Origin: a virus | DNA length: 30,778 bases | Direction: 5' to 3' (one strand) | IMG/VR virus record: IMGVR_UViG_3300006752_000130 | Span: 1 to 30,778 of that record | Shown here: positions 16,685 to 22,970 of the stretch, in pieces | Position numbering within the stretch: the first letter of the stretch is position 1 | Layout of the letters: the number at the start of each line of letters is the position of its first letter | Program-made: the position numbers and the translations under genes | Notes under the pieces: generated by a model | Told to the model about the DNA's origin: nothing | The model's database searches: none | The model's input: the letters and a program-made list of their open reading frames with translations, nothing else

Positions 16685-17250
16685 ATTGTTTATTTTAGTT
16701 TATATTATTTGAAAGCTAATCTATAGTAAAATAATTTAATAACACTATATTTCTAAACCTTTAACAAAAATTTAACATTTGACCACGTTAACCCTTGCTA
16801 TGACTGGATTTTTTATTATCTCAGGGTTTTAATAGTAGTACACCATAACAGGTAGAAAGTGTCTTAAAACGCTTCCTAGAGCTTCTGGAGATGTTAACAA
16901 AACTTTAACATTATTTATTAGGATTTGTCATTTCTTTACTAGAATTTCGCAACTTTTCAACCCTAAAAAGACCATAATAAAATTTATATAACTACCAAAT
17001 ATTTTAACCACTTTAACAAAACTTTAACGTATTAAAAAAGCTATGCAAAATTATTTTGTAACTACCAAACTTTTAGCAGACTTTAACAAAACTTTAACAT
17101 ATACCAAAAAATTTGGGTACTGCGTTTAAGAATTTGGGTACTGCGTTTAAGAGTAACCAAACCTACTGCGTTTAAGAGTAATGAAAAAGGAAGACCAACT
17201 TCACTAGGATAATAATCCGTCATCGATATTAGCTGGTCAACCTATTGCGT
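16685..17250. other. 566 bp repeat-rich noncoding region
   Basis: No gene is supported on either strand. The region holds four copies of a paired TTTAACA box (16759-17100) and, at its right end, four copies of TGCGTTTAA (17121-17254, the last overlapping a stop codon). Between the boxes lies a less AT-rich stretch (about 16795-16890) of unknown nature. The layout resembles a regulatory region or a replication origin more than a decayed gene. Confidence 0.6.
16759..17100 (+). repeat. Four direct copies of a paired TTTAACA box
   Basis: Four 20 bp copies related to CTTTAACAAAACTTTAACAT lie at 16759-16778, 16892-16911, 17011-17030 and 17081-17100. Each contains two TTTAACA-like half sites 11 bp apart, about one helical turn. 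The last two copies are part of a 70 bp spaced repeat that also shares TAACTACCAAA (16989 and 17059). A fifth, inverted copy with two mismatches lies at 19195-19214. They may be repressor or activator sites, or AT-rich promoter-upstream elements. Confidence 0.75.
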
Positions 17251-17254
17251 TTAA
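17110..17254 (+). repeat. TGCGTTTAA repeat cluster A, with a perfect 21 bp tandem duplication
   Basis: Four copies of TGCGTTTAA lie at 17121, 17142, 17167 and 17246, all in the same orientation. The first two are in a perfect tandem repeat of 21 bp units (17110-17130 and 17131-17151). The last two extend to CCTAYTGCGTTTAA. The spacing is 21, 25 and 79 bp. On the gene-coding strand the 9-mer is TTAAACGCA. Confidence 0.85.
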
Positions 17255-17328
17255 TGATTAGGATTATAGATTATGACAACTACAATCAAAAATAAAAACG
17301 CTGGTGCTAAGAATATTAATGCTTCCAT
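17251..17328 (-). CDS. Tiny single-pass membrane peptide
   Basis: This 25-residue peptide reads MEALIFLAPAFLFLIVVVII and then YNPNH. One hydrophobic helix spans almost the whole peptide. The ATG (17326-17328) overlaps the TGA of the 68-residue gene as TGATG, which supports coupled translation. Its TAA lies inside a TGCGTTTAA copy. A role as a membrane-active or regulatory peptide is plausible but unproven. It may be chance in AT-rich DNA. Confidence 0.4.
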   Translation of the reverse strand: MEALIFLAPAFLFLIVVVIIYNPNH

Positions 17329-17534
17329 CAGGATTGATTTACTACATTAATAAATTCCCAATTAACCTCATCTGCTAAATCAAGATATTCACTATTAGAA
17401 AAATGTCTGTCTTCACCTTGTAGAAATTCCCTATCTTTCTTATTGTAATCAACCTTGAATTGAACATACTCCATAAAGTCAATGGAGTCATATAATTCAT
17501 TAGCGTACTTATTTACTATTTCTTTTCTTGTCAT
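17328..17534 (-). CDS. Small acidic protein of unknown function
   Basis: This 68-residue protein has a high content of Asp, Glu, Tyr and Phe (IDFMEYVQFKVDYNKKDREF, YLDLADEVNWEFINVV). Acidic small proteins in phage accessory regions are sometimes anti-restriction or host-takeover proteins. Nothing here shows that specifically. It starts two bases after the stop of the upstream gene. Confidence 0.5.
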   Translation of the reverse strand: MTRKEIVNKYANELYDSIDFMEYVQFKVDYNKKDREFLQGEDRHFSNSEYLDLADEVNWEFINVVNQS

Positions 17535-17536
17535 AG

Positions 17537-17773
17537 TTATTCTTTATTAAGTTTCTCTTCTTTTTGCCTAGAGCTAAATTGCTCTGTGTTTAACTGTAAC
17601 ATAGTCCCATTTGGACAGACAGGTGCTTCATAATCTAAACCATAAGTAACAACTGTATCGCCCTCATAAATAGGTACTGTTATCATTTCCTGACACAACA
17701 TCAGAAAATATAATTTCTGGTGCTGGTCAGTACTATTATAGAAATCTATTACTTTACTAAATTTCTTTTTCAT
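17537..17773 (-). CDS. Small protein of unknown function
   Basis: This 78-residue protein reads MKKKFSKVIDFYNSTDQHQK, then LYFLMLCQEMITVPIYEGDT and a polar C-terminus. I chose the ATG at 17771-17773 because it overlaps the upstream TAA as TAATG, a junction used repeatedly in this genome. A start two codons earlier is possible. No family is recognised. It is co-transcribed with the 455-residue gene. Confidence 0.5.
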   Translation of the reverse strand: MKKKFSKVIDFYNSTDQHQKLYFLMLCQEMITVPIYEGDTVVTYGLDYEAPVCPNGTMLQLNTEQFSSRQKEEKLNKE

Positions 17774-19140
17774 TACCATTCAATTAAAGTTAGTTGAGAT
17801 GTGTCATACGAATCAGTAACAATCTTTGTGAATTGCCATTTCCAATTATCTACATTGTTAGCCTGTGTAGTGTATAAGTTTGACTTATTAAAGTTAATCT
17901 TATCAAGGATTTCTTGGTCATCTTCATTTAATAAACCATACTTAGATACAGCGTCTAAATACTTCTGTATAAAGTCAATATAAAGCCTTATGTCAACGTT
18001 TTTTTCTATATACATAGGAGTATATACCAGATTACTAGAATTACCGCTATACCTAGTTAAAACACCTTCATTATTATAGAACTTTTTATTTATAAATATT
18101 CTAAGCTTAACTTTGCTTTCAAGTCTCTTTAGAACCTGAACTCTAAAAACATTCTCTACTGCAATACTGTTAGTAGTGTAGAATCTTTTTAATATTCTCA
18201 TTTCACCATACTTATAGCCATCGTTACTTTCGTTTACAAAATTTATGTTATCAATGACTTTATCATCTATTTCATTATATATCTTTAACCTAAAGTTAAC
18301 CCTTTTTTGTCTTCTTAACTCATTTAGGTTATCACTTAAATCTGACGTATCAGGAAAGTTTGAAATATCAATATCATTATGTAAATCTAACATAGTTTTC
18401 ATAAACAAGCTATAAACAGATAGCTGACGAGAATACATATCTAAGTCATTAATCTTTTTATCAAAATCAATAACTTTATTTTTATAATCATCACTATAAT
18501 TACATTCTTTTATACGTGATAATGTAAAAGAGTAAATTTGATATTGATAATTAGCGTCTTCATCACCAACAGAAATATCTGTATGATATGATTGAAAACT
18601 TATATTATCTTGACCAGCTTTTATATCTCTATAAATATCATTTGATATTGCATTGATTAAACCGCAGCTATTATCATAAGTAGATTTATATCTGTTGTTA
18701 AAATACTCAATGTACTTAAGTTTATCCCAGGCAAACAATGTTAATGTAAAACTATTTTCGCTATTTCCTTTAAGGTAATAATTCTCAAAGTCCATATAAG
18801 AAATAAAACTTCCTGAATTAGATATTAATCTTTGATAATGTTCATTATCTTTAGATGGATTTAATTCTTTAATTTTATTATGCACCTCATCTATTGATAA
18901 TATATTAGGTGTCTTCCAGAATTTAGAAAACCTGCTATCCCATACTAAAACTTCTGTTCCGTTAAGTGTGGCAAAGGATGTAGTTTGCATATCCAATATG
19001 TTATTTACATAAGATTCATAAAGCTTTTTTATATTTGCTTTTTGAACTTTAAGTGCAGAGGTTTTGACCTTGTCAATCTCTGTTTGTACGTTAGATATTT
19101 TAGTATCTAACTCTTCTATTATTGTGTTATAATTTTTCAT
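17773..19140 (-). CDS. Large accessory protein of unknown function
   Basis: This 455-residue protein opens with a coiled coil (residues about 1-45, IIEELDTKISNVQTEIDKVK). The body is rich in Asn, Asp, Tyr and Ile and has no recognisable catalytic motif, membrane segment or zinc site. I do not recognise it. I prefer the ATG at 19138-19140 over the one 14 codons upstream because a TATGTTTG -7 element (19157-19164) would place the transcript start between them. It lies directly after the large terminase, where a portal gene is often found, but it shows no portal-like features. TGCGTTTAA clusters flank it on both sides. It could be replication-related, structural or a cargo gene. Confidence 0.6.
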   Translation of the reverse strand: MKNYNTIIEELDTKISNVQTEIDKVKTSALKVQKANIKKLYESYVNNILDMQTTSFATLNGTEVLVWDSRFSKFWKTPNILSIDEVHNKIKELNPSKDNEHYQRLISNSGSFISYMDFENYYLKGNSENSFTLTLFAWDKLKYIEYFNNRYKSTYDNSCGLINAISNDIYRDIKAGQDNISFQSYHTDISVGDEDANYQYQIYSFTLSRIKECNYSDDYKNKVIDFDKKINDLDMYSRQLSVYSLFMKTMLDLHNDIDISNFPDTSDLSDNLNELRRQKRVNFRLKIYNEIDDKVIDNINFVNESNDGYKYGEMRILKRFYTTNSIAVENVFRVQVLKRLESKVKLRIFINKKFYNNEGVLTRYSGNSSNLVYTPMYIEKNVDIRLYIDFIQKYLDAVSKYGLLNEDDQEILDKINFNKSNLYTTQANNVDNWKWQFTKIVTDSYDTSQLTLIEW

Positions 19141-19156
19141 ATTATTTATTGAACTG

Positions 19157-19164
19157 CAAACATA
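19157..19164 (-). promoter_or_regulatory. Bacteroidetes-type -7 element for the 455-residue gene
   Basis: The minus strand carries TATGTTTG, an exact TAnnTTTG match, 17 bp upstream of the ATG at 19140. The nearest upstream TTG is only 12 bp away, closer than the usual 17-23 bp, so the -33 part is weak. Confidence 0.45.
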
Positions 19165-19194
19165 TTTAAAATAAATCAACATCCTTTATAAATT

Positions 19195-19228
19195 ATGTTA
19201 ATATTTTGTTAAAGTTTTTGTACCTTTG
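19195..19228 (+). promoter_or_regulatory. Rightward promoter candidate with inverted TTTAACA box
   Basis: The plus strand carries an inverted copy of the paired TTTAACA box (19195-19214) followed by TACCTTTG (19221-19228), an exact TAnnTTTG -7 match. An ATG follows eight bases later (19236), so the transcript would be nearly leaderless. It is the mirror of the leftward promoter 30 bp away, making this a divergent control region. Confidence 0.5.
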
Positions 19229-19235
19229 TTTTAAT

Positions 19236-19460
19236 ATGAAAAAAACAACCCTACTGCGTTTAAGAATTAACCTATTGCGTTTAATAAACACTAAAGCATT
19301 TATAGAGATTTACTTTATATTTTGTTTAGCTTTTCTATTTGTTCTAATGATATTTGGTTTGATATATCTTTTCACTTTTATATATATTGAAATTTTCCTA
19401 CCTATACCTACTGCGTTTAACGATAACCCTACTGCGTTTAATGACTACCTTATCACATAA
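19236..19460 (+). CDS. Candidate small membrane protein, the only rightward gene
   Basis: This 74-residue frame begins MKKTTLLRLRINLLRLINTK, continues with a hydrophobic stretch of about 30 residues (FIFCLAFLFVLMIFGLIYLF and beyond) and ends PTAFNDNPTAFNDYLIT. It overlaps the 3' end of the large terminase by 16 bp. For: a positive N-terminus before a clear membrane helix, and a good -7 element just upstream. Against: it carries four copies of TGCGTTTAA, read in two different frames (LLRL and PTAF), which shows that the repeats are conserved as DNA rather than as protein. No family is recognised. Confidence 0.35.
   Translation: MKKTTLLRLRINLLRLINTKAFIEIYFIFCLAFLFVLMIFGLIYLFTFIYIEIFLPIPTAFNDNPTAFNDYLIT
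19255..19441 (+). repeat. TGCGTTTAA repeat cluster B
   Basis: Four copies lie at 19255, 19276, 19412 and 19433, in the same orientation as cluster A and arranged as two pairs, each exactly 21 bp apart. All four extend to CCTAYTGCGTTTAA. A ninth nearby copy lies at 19660, inside the terminase gene. The cluster fills the gap between terminase and the 455-residue gene. Confidence 0.85.
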
Positions 19461-20659
19461 ACGCCTTTACTTGCGTTGGCGAGGAAATATTGTGCAGAGT
19501 ATCGAAGTGCGTCTAGCTGATGGTTCCATTTATCAACAGGTTTTTCGTTCCTCTCGTGCCAAACATAATTATTTAGCTCTTTTATTAGCTCAAGACTATC
19601 AGGGTCAATTATCAAATCATAATCCTGAACTAGAGCAATCCCTGACAGAATAGACCCTTTGCGTTTAATGGTCGGCTTTAGATTACAATACTCTTGTAGT
19701 TCTGATATAAGTCTTGGTTCTGCACTATCACATATAATAAGATTGTCTTCTGCATAACGCCTGTTAAGTTCCCCTATCTCTTTTGTAGATAGTCCAGGCT
19801 TAGCGTACATAGTCTTTATCCATATAGTTCTCCTATCTTTATCTATTGCTACTTTTATTAAAGTTGTAGGGTCCACAGAAAATCCGAAATCCTGACCAAA
19901 TATATACTCAGCATTGTTATTGAATGGTCCTACTTTCCAATTACTAAATACAACACCTTCTGCTTTATCTAACCATCCACCAAGTATCTGATGATTGTAT
20001 CTGTCTGGTCTTCTGCGTCTTATGTCTTCAAGTTGTAGTAGGAATGAATCAGATAAATTATCTATGTTGTCTTTAAATGTAGTGTGGATATAAGTAACAA
20101 TATCTTTCATCCCATTATATCCTGCGTTTACTGCTTTACCTGCAAAGAATCTTTGATATAACCAATGCTCCTTAGTTGCTGGGTTCAATACCATTATGAC
20201 CCTATTGGGTTTAGCTTTAGAACGAACTGATTGGTCTATCTTATCAAAGTCTTCTTCCTTAATTAATTCTTCTGCTTCATCTAATACCCAAGTAGTTATC
20301 CCACTAATCGACTTTAACGCTGCTGTTTGATTTCCTGCTGATGTACGGATACCTTTAAATAGTATTGAGCTTCCAGTACTTATGTTTAAGATTTCATCTT
20401 TAGTAATACGAAAGTGTTCCATAATACCATAGAGTTCTAACTTCTCAAGGAACTCTGGAATAATTGAGTTAGCAGCACTTATCATAGTGTAACGAGTAAA
20501 TAGTATCTTGTGACCTTGTTCAAATGTAAGAAAAGCTAAGAAGGTAGTTATAGCAAATGACTTACCACTTCCTCTACCTCCTGTCATTACAAAGTATCTT
20601 GAGTCGTTACCTAATGAATTGTATTTATTATTGAGTACTGGCTTCTTCATCTGTGTCAA
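19445..20659 (-). CDS. terL: Terminase large subunit
   Basis: This 404-residue packaging motor has an N-terminal ATPase and a C-terminal nuclease. Visible motifs are Walker A GGRGSGKS (residues 27-34), Walker B ITTWVLDEAE (121-130, D127/E128) and the coupling segment NPATKEHWLY. The RNase H-like nuclease acidic residues lie in FGQDFGFSVDP, CDSAEPRLI and the final DKWNHQLDALRYS. The length is usual for a compact phage TerL. It starts inside the end of the small subunit gene, an overlap of 32 bp; an ATG three codons later is also possible. Its stop lies next to repeat cluster B. Confidence 0.93.
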   Translation of the reverse strand: MTQMKKPVLNNKYNSLGNDSRYFVMTGGRGSGKSFAITTFLAFLTFEQGHKILFTRYTMISAANSIIPEFLEKLELYGIMEHFRITKDEILNISTGSSILFKGIRTSAGNQTAALKSISGITTWVLDEAEELIKEEDFDKIDQSVRSKAKPNRVIMVLNPATKEHWLYQRFFAGKAVNAGYNGMKDIVTYIHTTFKDNIDNLSDSFLLQLEDIRRRRPDRYNHQILGGWLDKAEGVVFSNWKVGPFNNNAEYIFGQDFGFSVDPTTLIKVAIDKDRRTIWIKTMYAKPGLSTKEIGELNRRYAEDNLIICDSAEPRLISELQEYCNLKPTIKRKGSILSGIALVQDYDLIIDPDSLELIKELNNYVWHERNEKPVDKWNHQLDALRYSAQYFLANASKGVYVIR

Positions 20660-21026
20660 GCTCTATAGTATTATCTTCTTCTTGTGTACCAGTAAATAGA
20701 TTCTTAATATTGATATTTACCTTCTGTTGTTTCTCTTCAGGCTTATCAAGCGGCTTACCATATTTATATTCAAAGAGCAATTTAAGATGAGGAAAAGATT
20801 GTTTAGCTTGTTCAGCTAATGATTCCCAAGCTTCTTCTTCGCTTCCAAATACTTTTGCCATTGCGTTAAGAGCGTAGATTCCGACTCGTTTTCGTTTGGC
20901 ATCGTTAATAGCAGCAGAAGATGTGGGTCGTACAACAGGCACGTTTCTAACGCCTGGTTTTCGTCCATTGTTTCTTCTTCCATCATTCTCTTTGACATAC
21001 TTATATTGTTTAGGTTTCCTTCCCAT
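20628..21026 (-). CDS. terS: Putative terminase small subunit
   Basis: This 132-residue protein precedes and overlaps terL. The N-terminus is basic (GRKPKQYKYV, NNGRKPGVRNV). A helical middle (KRVGIYALNAMAKVFGSEEE, AWESLAEQAKQSFPHLKLLF) is followed by EYKYGKPLDKPE and an acidic end. I recognise the KYGKPxxxxE...VNINIKN pattern from small terminases in Bacteroidetes phages. I chose the ATG at 21024-21026 (MGRKP) because the longer frame needs a GTG or ATG with an atypical hydrophobic extension. It would recognise packaging sites in phage DNA. Confidence 0.65.
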   Translation of the reverse strand: MGRKPKQYKYVKENDGRRNNGRKPGVRNVPVVRPTSSAAINDAKRKRVGIYALNAMAKVFGSEEEAWESLAEQAKQSFPHLKLLFEYKYGKPLDKPEEKQQKVNINIKNLFTGTQEEDNTIELDTDEEASTQ

Positions 21027-21303
21027 ACTTGTTATATATATAACTGATTGCAGACCAAACTGCATCACTTATCTCTTTCTTGTTGTATATTTTTGTTCCG
21101 ATTTTTTTAATGCTGTCCTTTTCCACCACAATTTTAAATTGATTACAAACAGGAGAGCAATCCCCAACAGGGTGCCTATAAATCCTATAACCGTTATCAA
21201 TACACCATCGAGAATGTTTTTGATTGCATCCAATATTATACTCACCAAGCTTCCATTTTTTATTATATTCATCTATTTCTTTAGGAGACCTTTTCCTTCT
21301 CAT
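21010..21303 (-). CDS. Cys/His-containing small protein of unknown function
   Basis: This 97-residue protein has a very basic N-terminus (MRRKRSPKEIDEYNKKWKLG) and C26, H30, C34, H44, C49 and C53 (GCNQKHSRWC, HPVGDCSPVC), a spacing that could form a zinc site. The C-terminus is a basic helix. I do not recognise the family. It overlaps the DnaA-like gene upstream and the small terminase downstream, so it belongs to the replication and packaging operon. DNA binding is a reasonable guess from its charge and possible zinc ligands. Confidence 0.5.
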   Translation of the reverse strand: MRRKRSPKEIDEYNKKWKLGEYNIGCNQKHSRWCIDNGYRIYRHPVGDCSPVCNQFKIVVEKDSIKKIGTKIYNKKEISDAVWSAISYIYNKYGKET

Positions 21304-21685
21304 ACTCTGCTAATTTATCTTTTGTGATAAGATATAATTCTTTTATGTTTTCATACTTGTCTCTCCAAAAGTCAGCTTCATCAGGAAATTCATCGTTGTT
21401 CTTTATATTATCAAGAAGCTTTTTACATTCATAATATACATTCATCATATTATCACTATACATTTCGATAACCTCAAAGACTTTCATTCCGTGTATAACA
21501 GATGCGTGGTCCTTCTTAACAACTTGACCTATATCTTTAAAGGTGTGATGGGTAAATTCTTTTGCTAGTTTATAATAAATAGCTCTACCATAAACATAAT
21601 TTCTTTGTCTTATTGGAGAGCCTATACCTATCTGAAGTTTCCTTGAAACCATTCCTTTAATTCCTTGTAGTGTAATTTTATTCAT
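21281..21685 (-). CDS. Stand-alone DnaA domain IV-like DNA-binding protein
   Basis: Residues about 25-75 match the C-terminal DNA-binding domain of DnaA: SPIRQRNYVYGRAIYYKLAK, then FKDIGQVVKKDHASVIHG, the latter corresponding to the DnaA signature helix-turn-helix (DHTTVxHA type). The AAA+ ATPase part of DnaA is absent. Residues 76-134 form a charged coiled coil instead. Such a protein can bind DnaA-box-like sites without ATP control. It may mark a phage origin, recruit host DnaA, or repress. Its neighbours are terminase and the PDDEXK exonuclease. See the TGCGTTTAA findings for possible target sites. Confidence 0.8.
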   Translation of the reverse strand: MNKITLQGIKGMVSRKLQIGIGSPIRQRNYVYGRAIYYKLAKEFTHHTFKDIGQVVKKDHASVIHGMKVFEVIEMYSDNMMNVYYECKKLLDNIKNNDEFPDEADFWRDKYENIKELYLITKDKLAEYEKEKVS

Positions 21686-21926
21686 ATTTATCTTTTAGTT
21701 TAATTATTTCTTTTTGTATTTCACTATACTCTTTATTCTCACTAAATTCTATAGCCTTTTTTATTCCAGCACAATACTCATAATTCTCTGACTCTTCGTA
21801 TGTATAAATCTCTGATACTATTTCGTCTAAAGAGATTCCCATTAATACATCTATGAGAGTTAAATAATAAGCATATTCTATTCTGTATTTATAACTATCA
21901 TAAAGTACCTCTTCTAACAAACTCAT
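21678..21926 (-). CDS. Small acidic helical protein of unknown function
   Basis: This 82-residue, Glu/Tyr-rich helical protein (YDSYKYRIEYAYYLTLIDVL, EIYTYEESENYEYCAGIKKA) has no recognised family. The start is uncertain. An ATG at 21962 would overlap the upstream gene by 65 bp, so I use the next one (21924-21926), which overlaps by 29 bp. Its stop overlaps the start of the DnaA-like gene by 8 bp. Confidence 0.5.
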   Translation of the reverse strand: MSLLEEVLYDSYKYRIEYAYYLTLIDVLMGISLDEIVSEIYTYEESENYEYCAGIKKAIEFSENKEYSEIQKEIIKLKDKYE

Positions 21927-22683
21927 TAGGGTCTTTTGTTTTTCTGATGAAATACTCTTCATAAATGTTACAAACCTTTTTAAGTTTGCGACCAGCTTTC
22001 TCCATAGTTTCTTCGCTGCAATTATAAATACCTATCTCACCGCTTCCTTTCTCTATAACTAAAAAAGTAAAGTTTTGTACATTAAATAGTTTTGAATATA
22101 TATAGCATTGCATATCATAGTGCCAAACATTCTTAGCAGTCCATAACCAATTATCTAGCTTAGATGTAGTCTTTAAATCTATAACGTGATTGTCTTTTAA
22201 ATAATCCGCTTTCCCACGAAAGGGATAGCCAAAAAGCTCACCAATCACAGGAACTTCTGGACTACCACCTCGCAGTAATTCACTTGCTTCTAAATTCTTA
22301 TTTAAGTATGTCATTAACTTACTTAAAGAGTTATATTCTTTTGTTAGTATAATTTCTTTATGAGGATTCTCTGCAGCTAAATCCTTAAACTTATTTGTTG
22401 TTCTAGTAGATGAATCTATAAAAAGATAACTGTCCTGTAGCTTTTGAGGTTCTAATGCCATAACGTGAAAAAGCCTACCGTCCCTTAAAGCAGCAACATT
22501 ATTATTGTCCTCTGTTAATGACTTTGTATATTGTTTAGGTGAATCAAGAAGTTTCTTAGCAGATGATGAAGATAAAGCGGCAGTACTTAAATATCCATAA
22601 TAAAATTTATCATCATACATTCTTGAAAGCAAATCTTCTTTCTTCCAAGTTGTCCCGTCTAGTAATGTTATTTGTTCATTCAT
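21898..22683 (-). CDS. PD-(D/E)XK exonuclease, PDDEXK_12 / RecE-like
   Basis: This 261-residue protein has the layout of the PDDEXK_12 (exodeoxyribonuclease VIII-like) nucleases. It shows LSSSSAKKLLDSPKQY near the N-terminus, GRLFHVMALEP (H73), a core GKADYLKDNHVIDLKTT (D160, D169, K171) and the downstream helix YDMQCYIY (Q192). Such enzymes resect double-stranded ends and pair with an annealing protein, here the Erf-like protein encoded about 3.7 kb upstream in the same direction. It starts by ATGA overlap with the preceding gene. The length is close to the usual for the family. Confidence 0.8.
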   Translation of the reverse strand: MNEQITLLDGTTWKKEDLLSRMYDDKFYYGYLSTAALSSSSAKKLLDSPKQYTKSLTEDNNNVAALRDGRLFHVMALEPQKLQDSYLFIDSSTRTTNKFKDLAAENPHKEIILTKEYNSLSKLMTYLNKNLEASELLRGGSPEVPVIGELFGYPFRGKADYLKDNHVIDLKTTSKLDNWLWTAKNVWHYDMQCYIYSKLFNVQNFTFLVIEKGSGEIGIYNCSEETMEKAGRKLKKVCNIYEEYFIRKTKDPNEFVRRGTL

Positions 22684-22970
22684 AATTTCTCTAATAGTTT
22701 TTCTAAGTTAGCTAAAGCTCTCCAAGCTACTTTTGCATCGTGATATAATCCATCATCATCTAATGTTCCACAATCAATTAAATGTCTTGCTAACGCATCT
22801 AATTCATCTGTTGATTTATTTCTGTCCCAATGTAATGGTTCTCCTGGATGATGTTGTTCGTTACCAATATAACTAACCTTAGATACATATCTAATTGCTT
22901 TAGGAAAATATCTTATTACTCCTGAATAAACAGGTTGTTCTTTTCTTTCTTGATGTTTAGTCTTATTCAA
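22680..22970 (-). CDS. dATP/dGTP diphosphohydrolase-like protein with TTG start
   Basis: This 96-residue protein with SGVIRYFPKAIRYVSKVSYI, EPLHWDRNKSTDELDALARH and DDDGLYHDAKVAWRALANLE matches a phage family annotated as dATP/dGTP diphosphohydrolase domain proteins (DUF5664-like, all-helical, MazG-related in style). The likely role is shaping the dNTP pool. Metal ligands probably come from the Glu/Asp/His cluster. The frame opens with TTG (22968-22970), overlapping the upstream TGA as TTGA, so a non-ATG start is supported. Family assignment is from pattern memory. Substrate is not shown by sequence. Confidence 0.6.
   Translation of the reverse strand: MNKTKHQERKEQPVYSGVIRYFPKAIRYVSKVSYIGNEQHHPGEPLHWDRNKSTDELDALARHLIDCGTLDDDGLYHDAKVAWRALANLEKLLEKL

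Noticed and set aside
17110-17254. CRISPR array
   Set aside because: The repeats are only 9 to 21 bp, the spacing is short and irregular, and no cas genes are present.
19387-19653. An 88-codon plus-strand frame over the 3' end of the terminase gene
   Set aside because: It is antisense to the conserved nuclease end of TerL, has no promoter of its own and shows no family pattern.
21069-21272. A 67-codon minus-strand frame overlapping the Cys/His small protein
   Set aside because: It lies wholly within another gene that has better spacing to its neighbours and a plausible zinc-ligand pattern.
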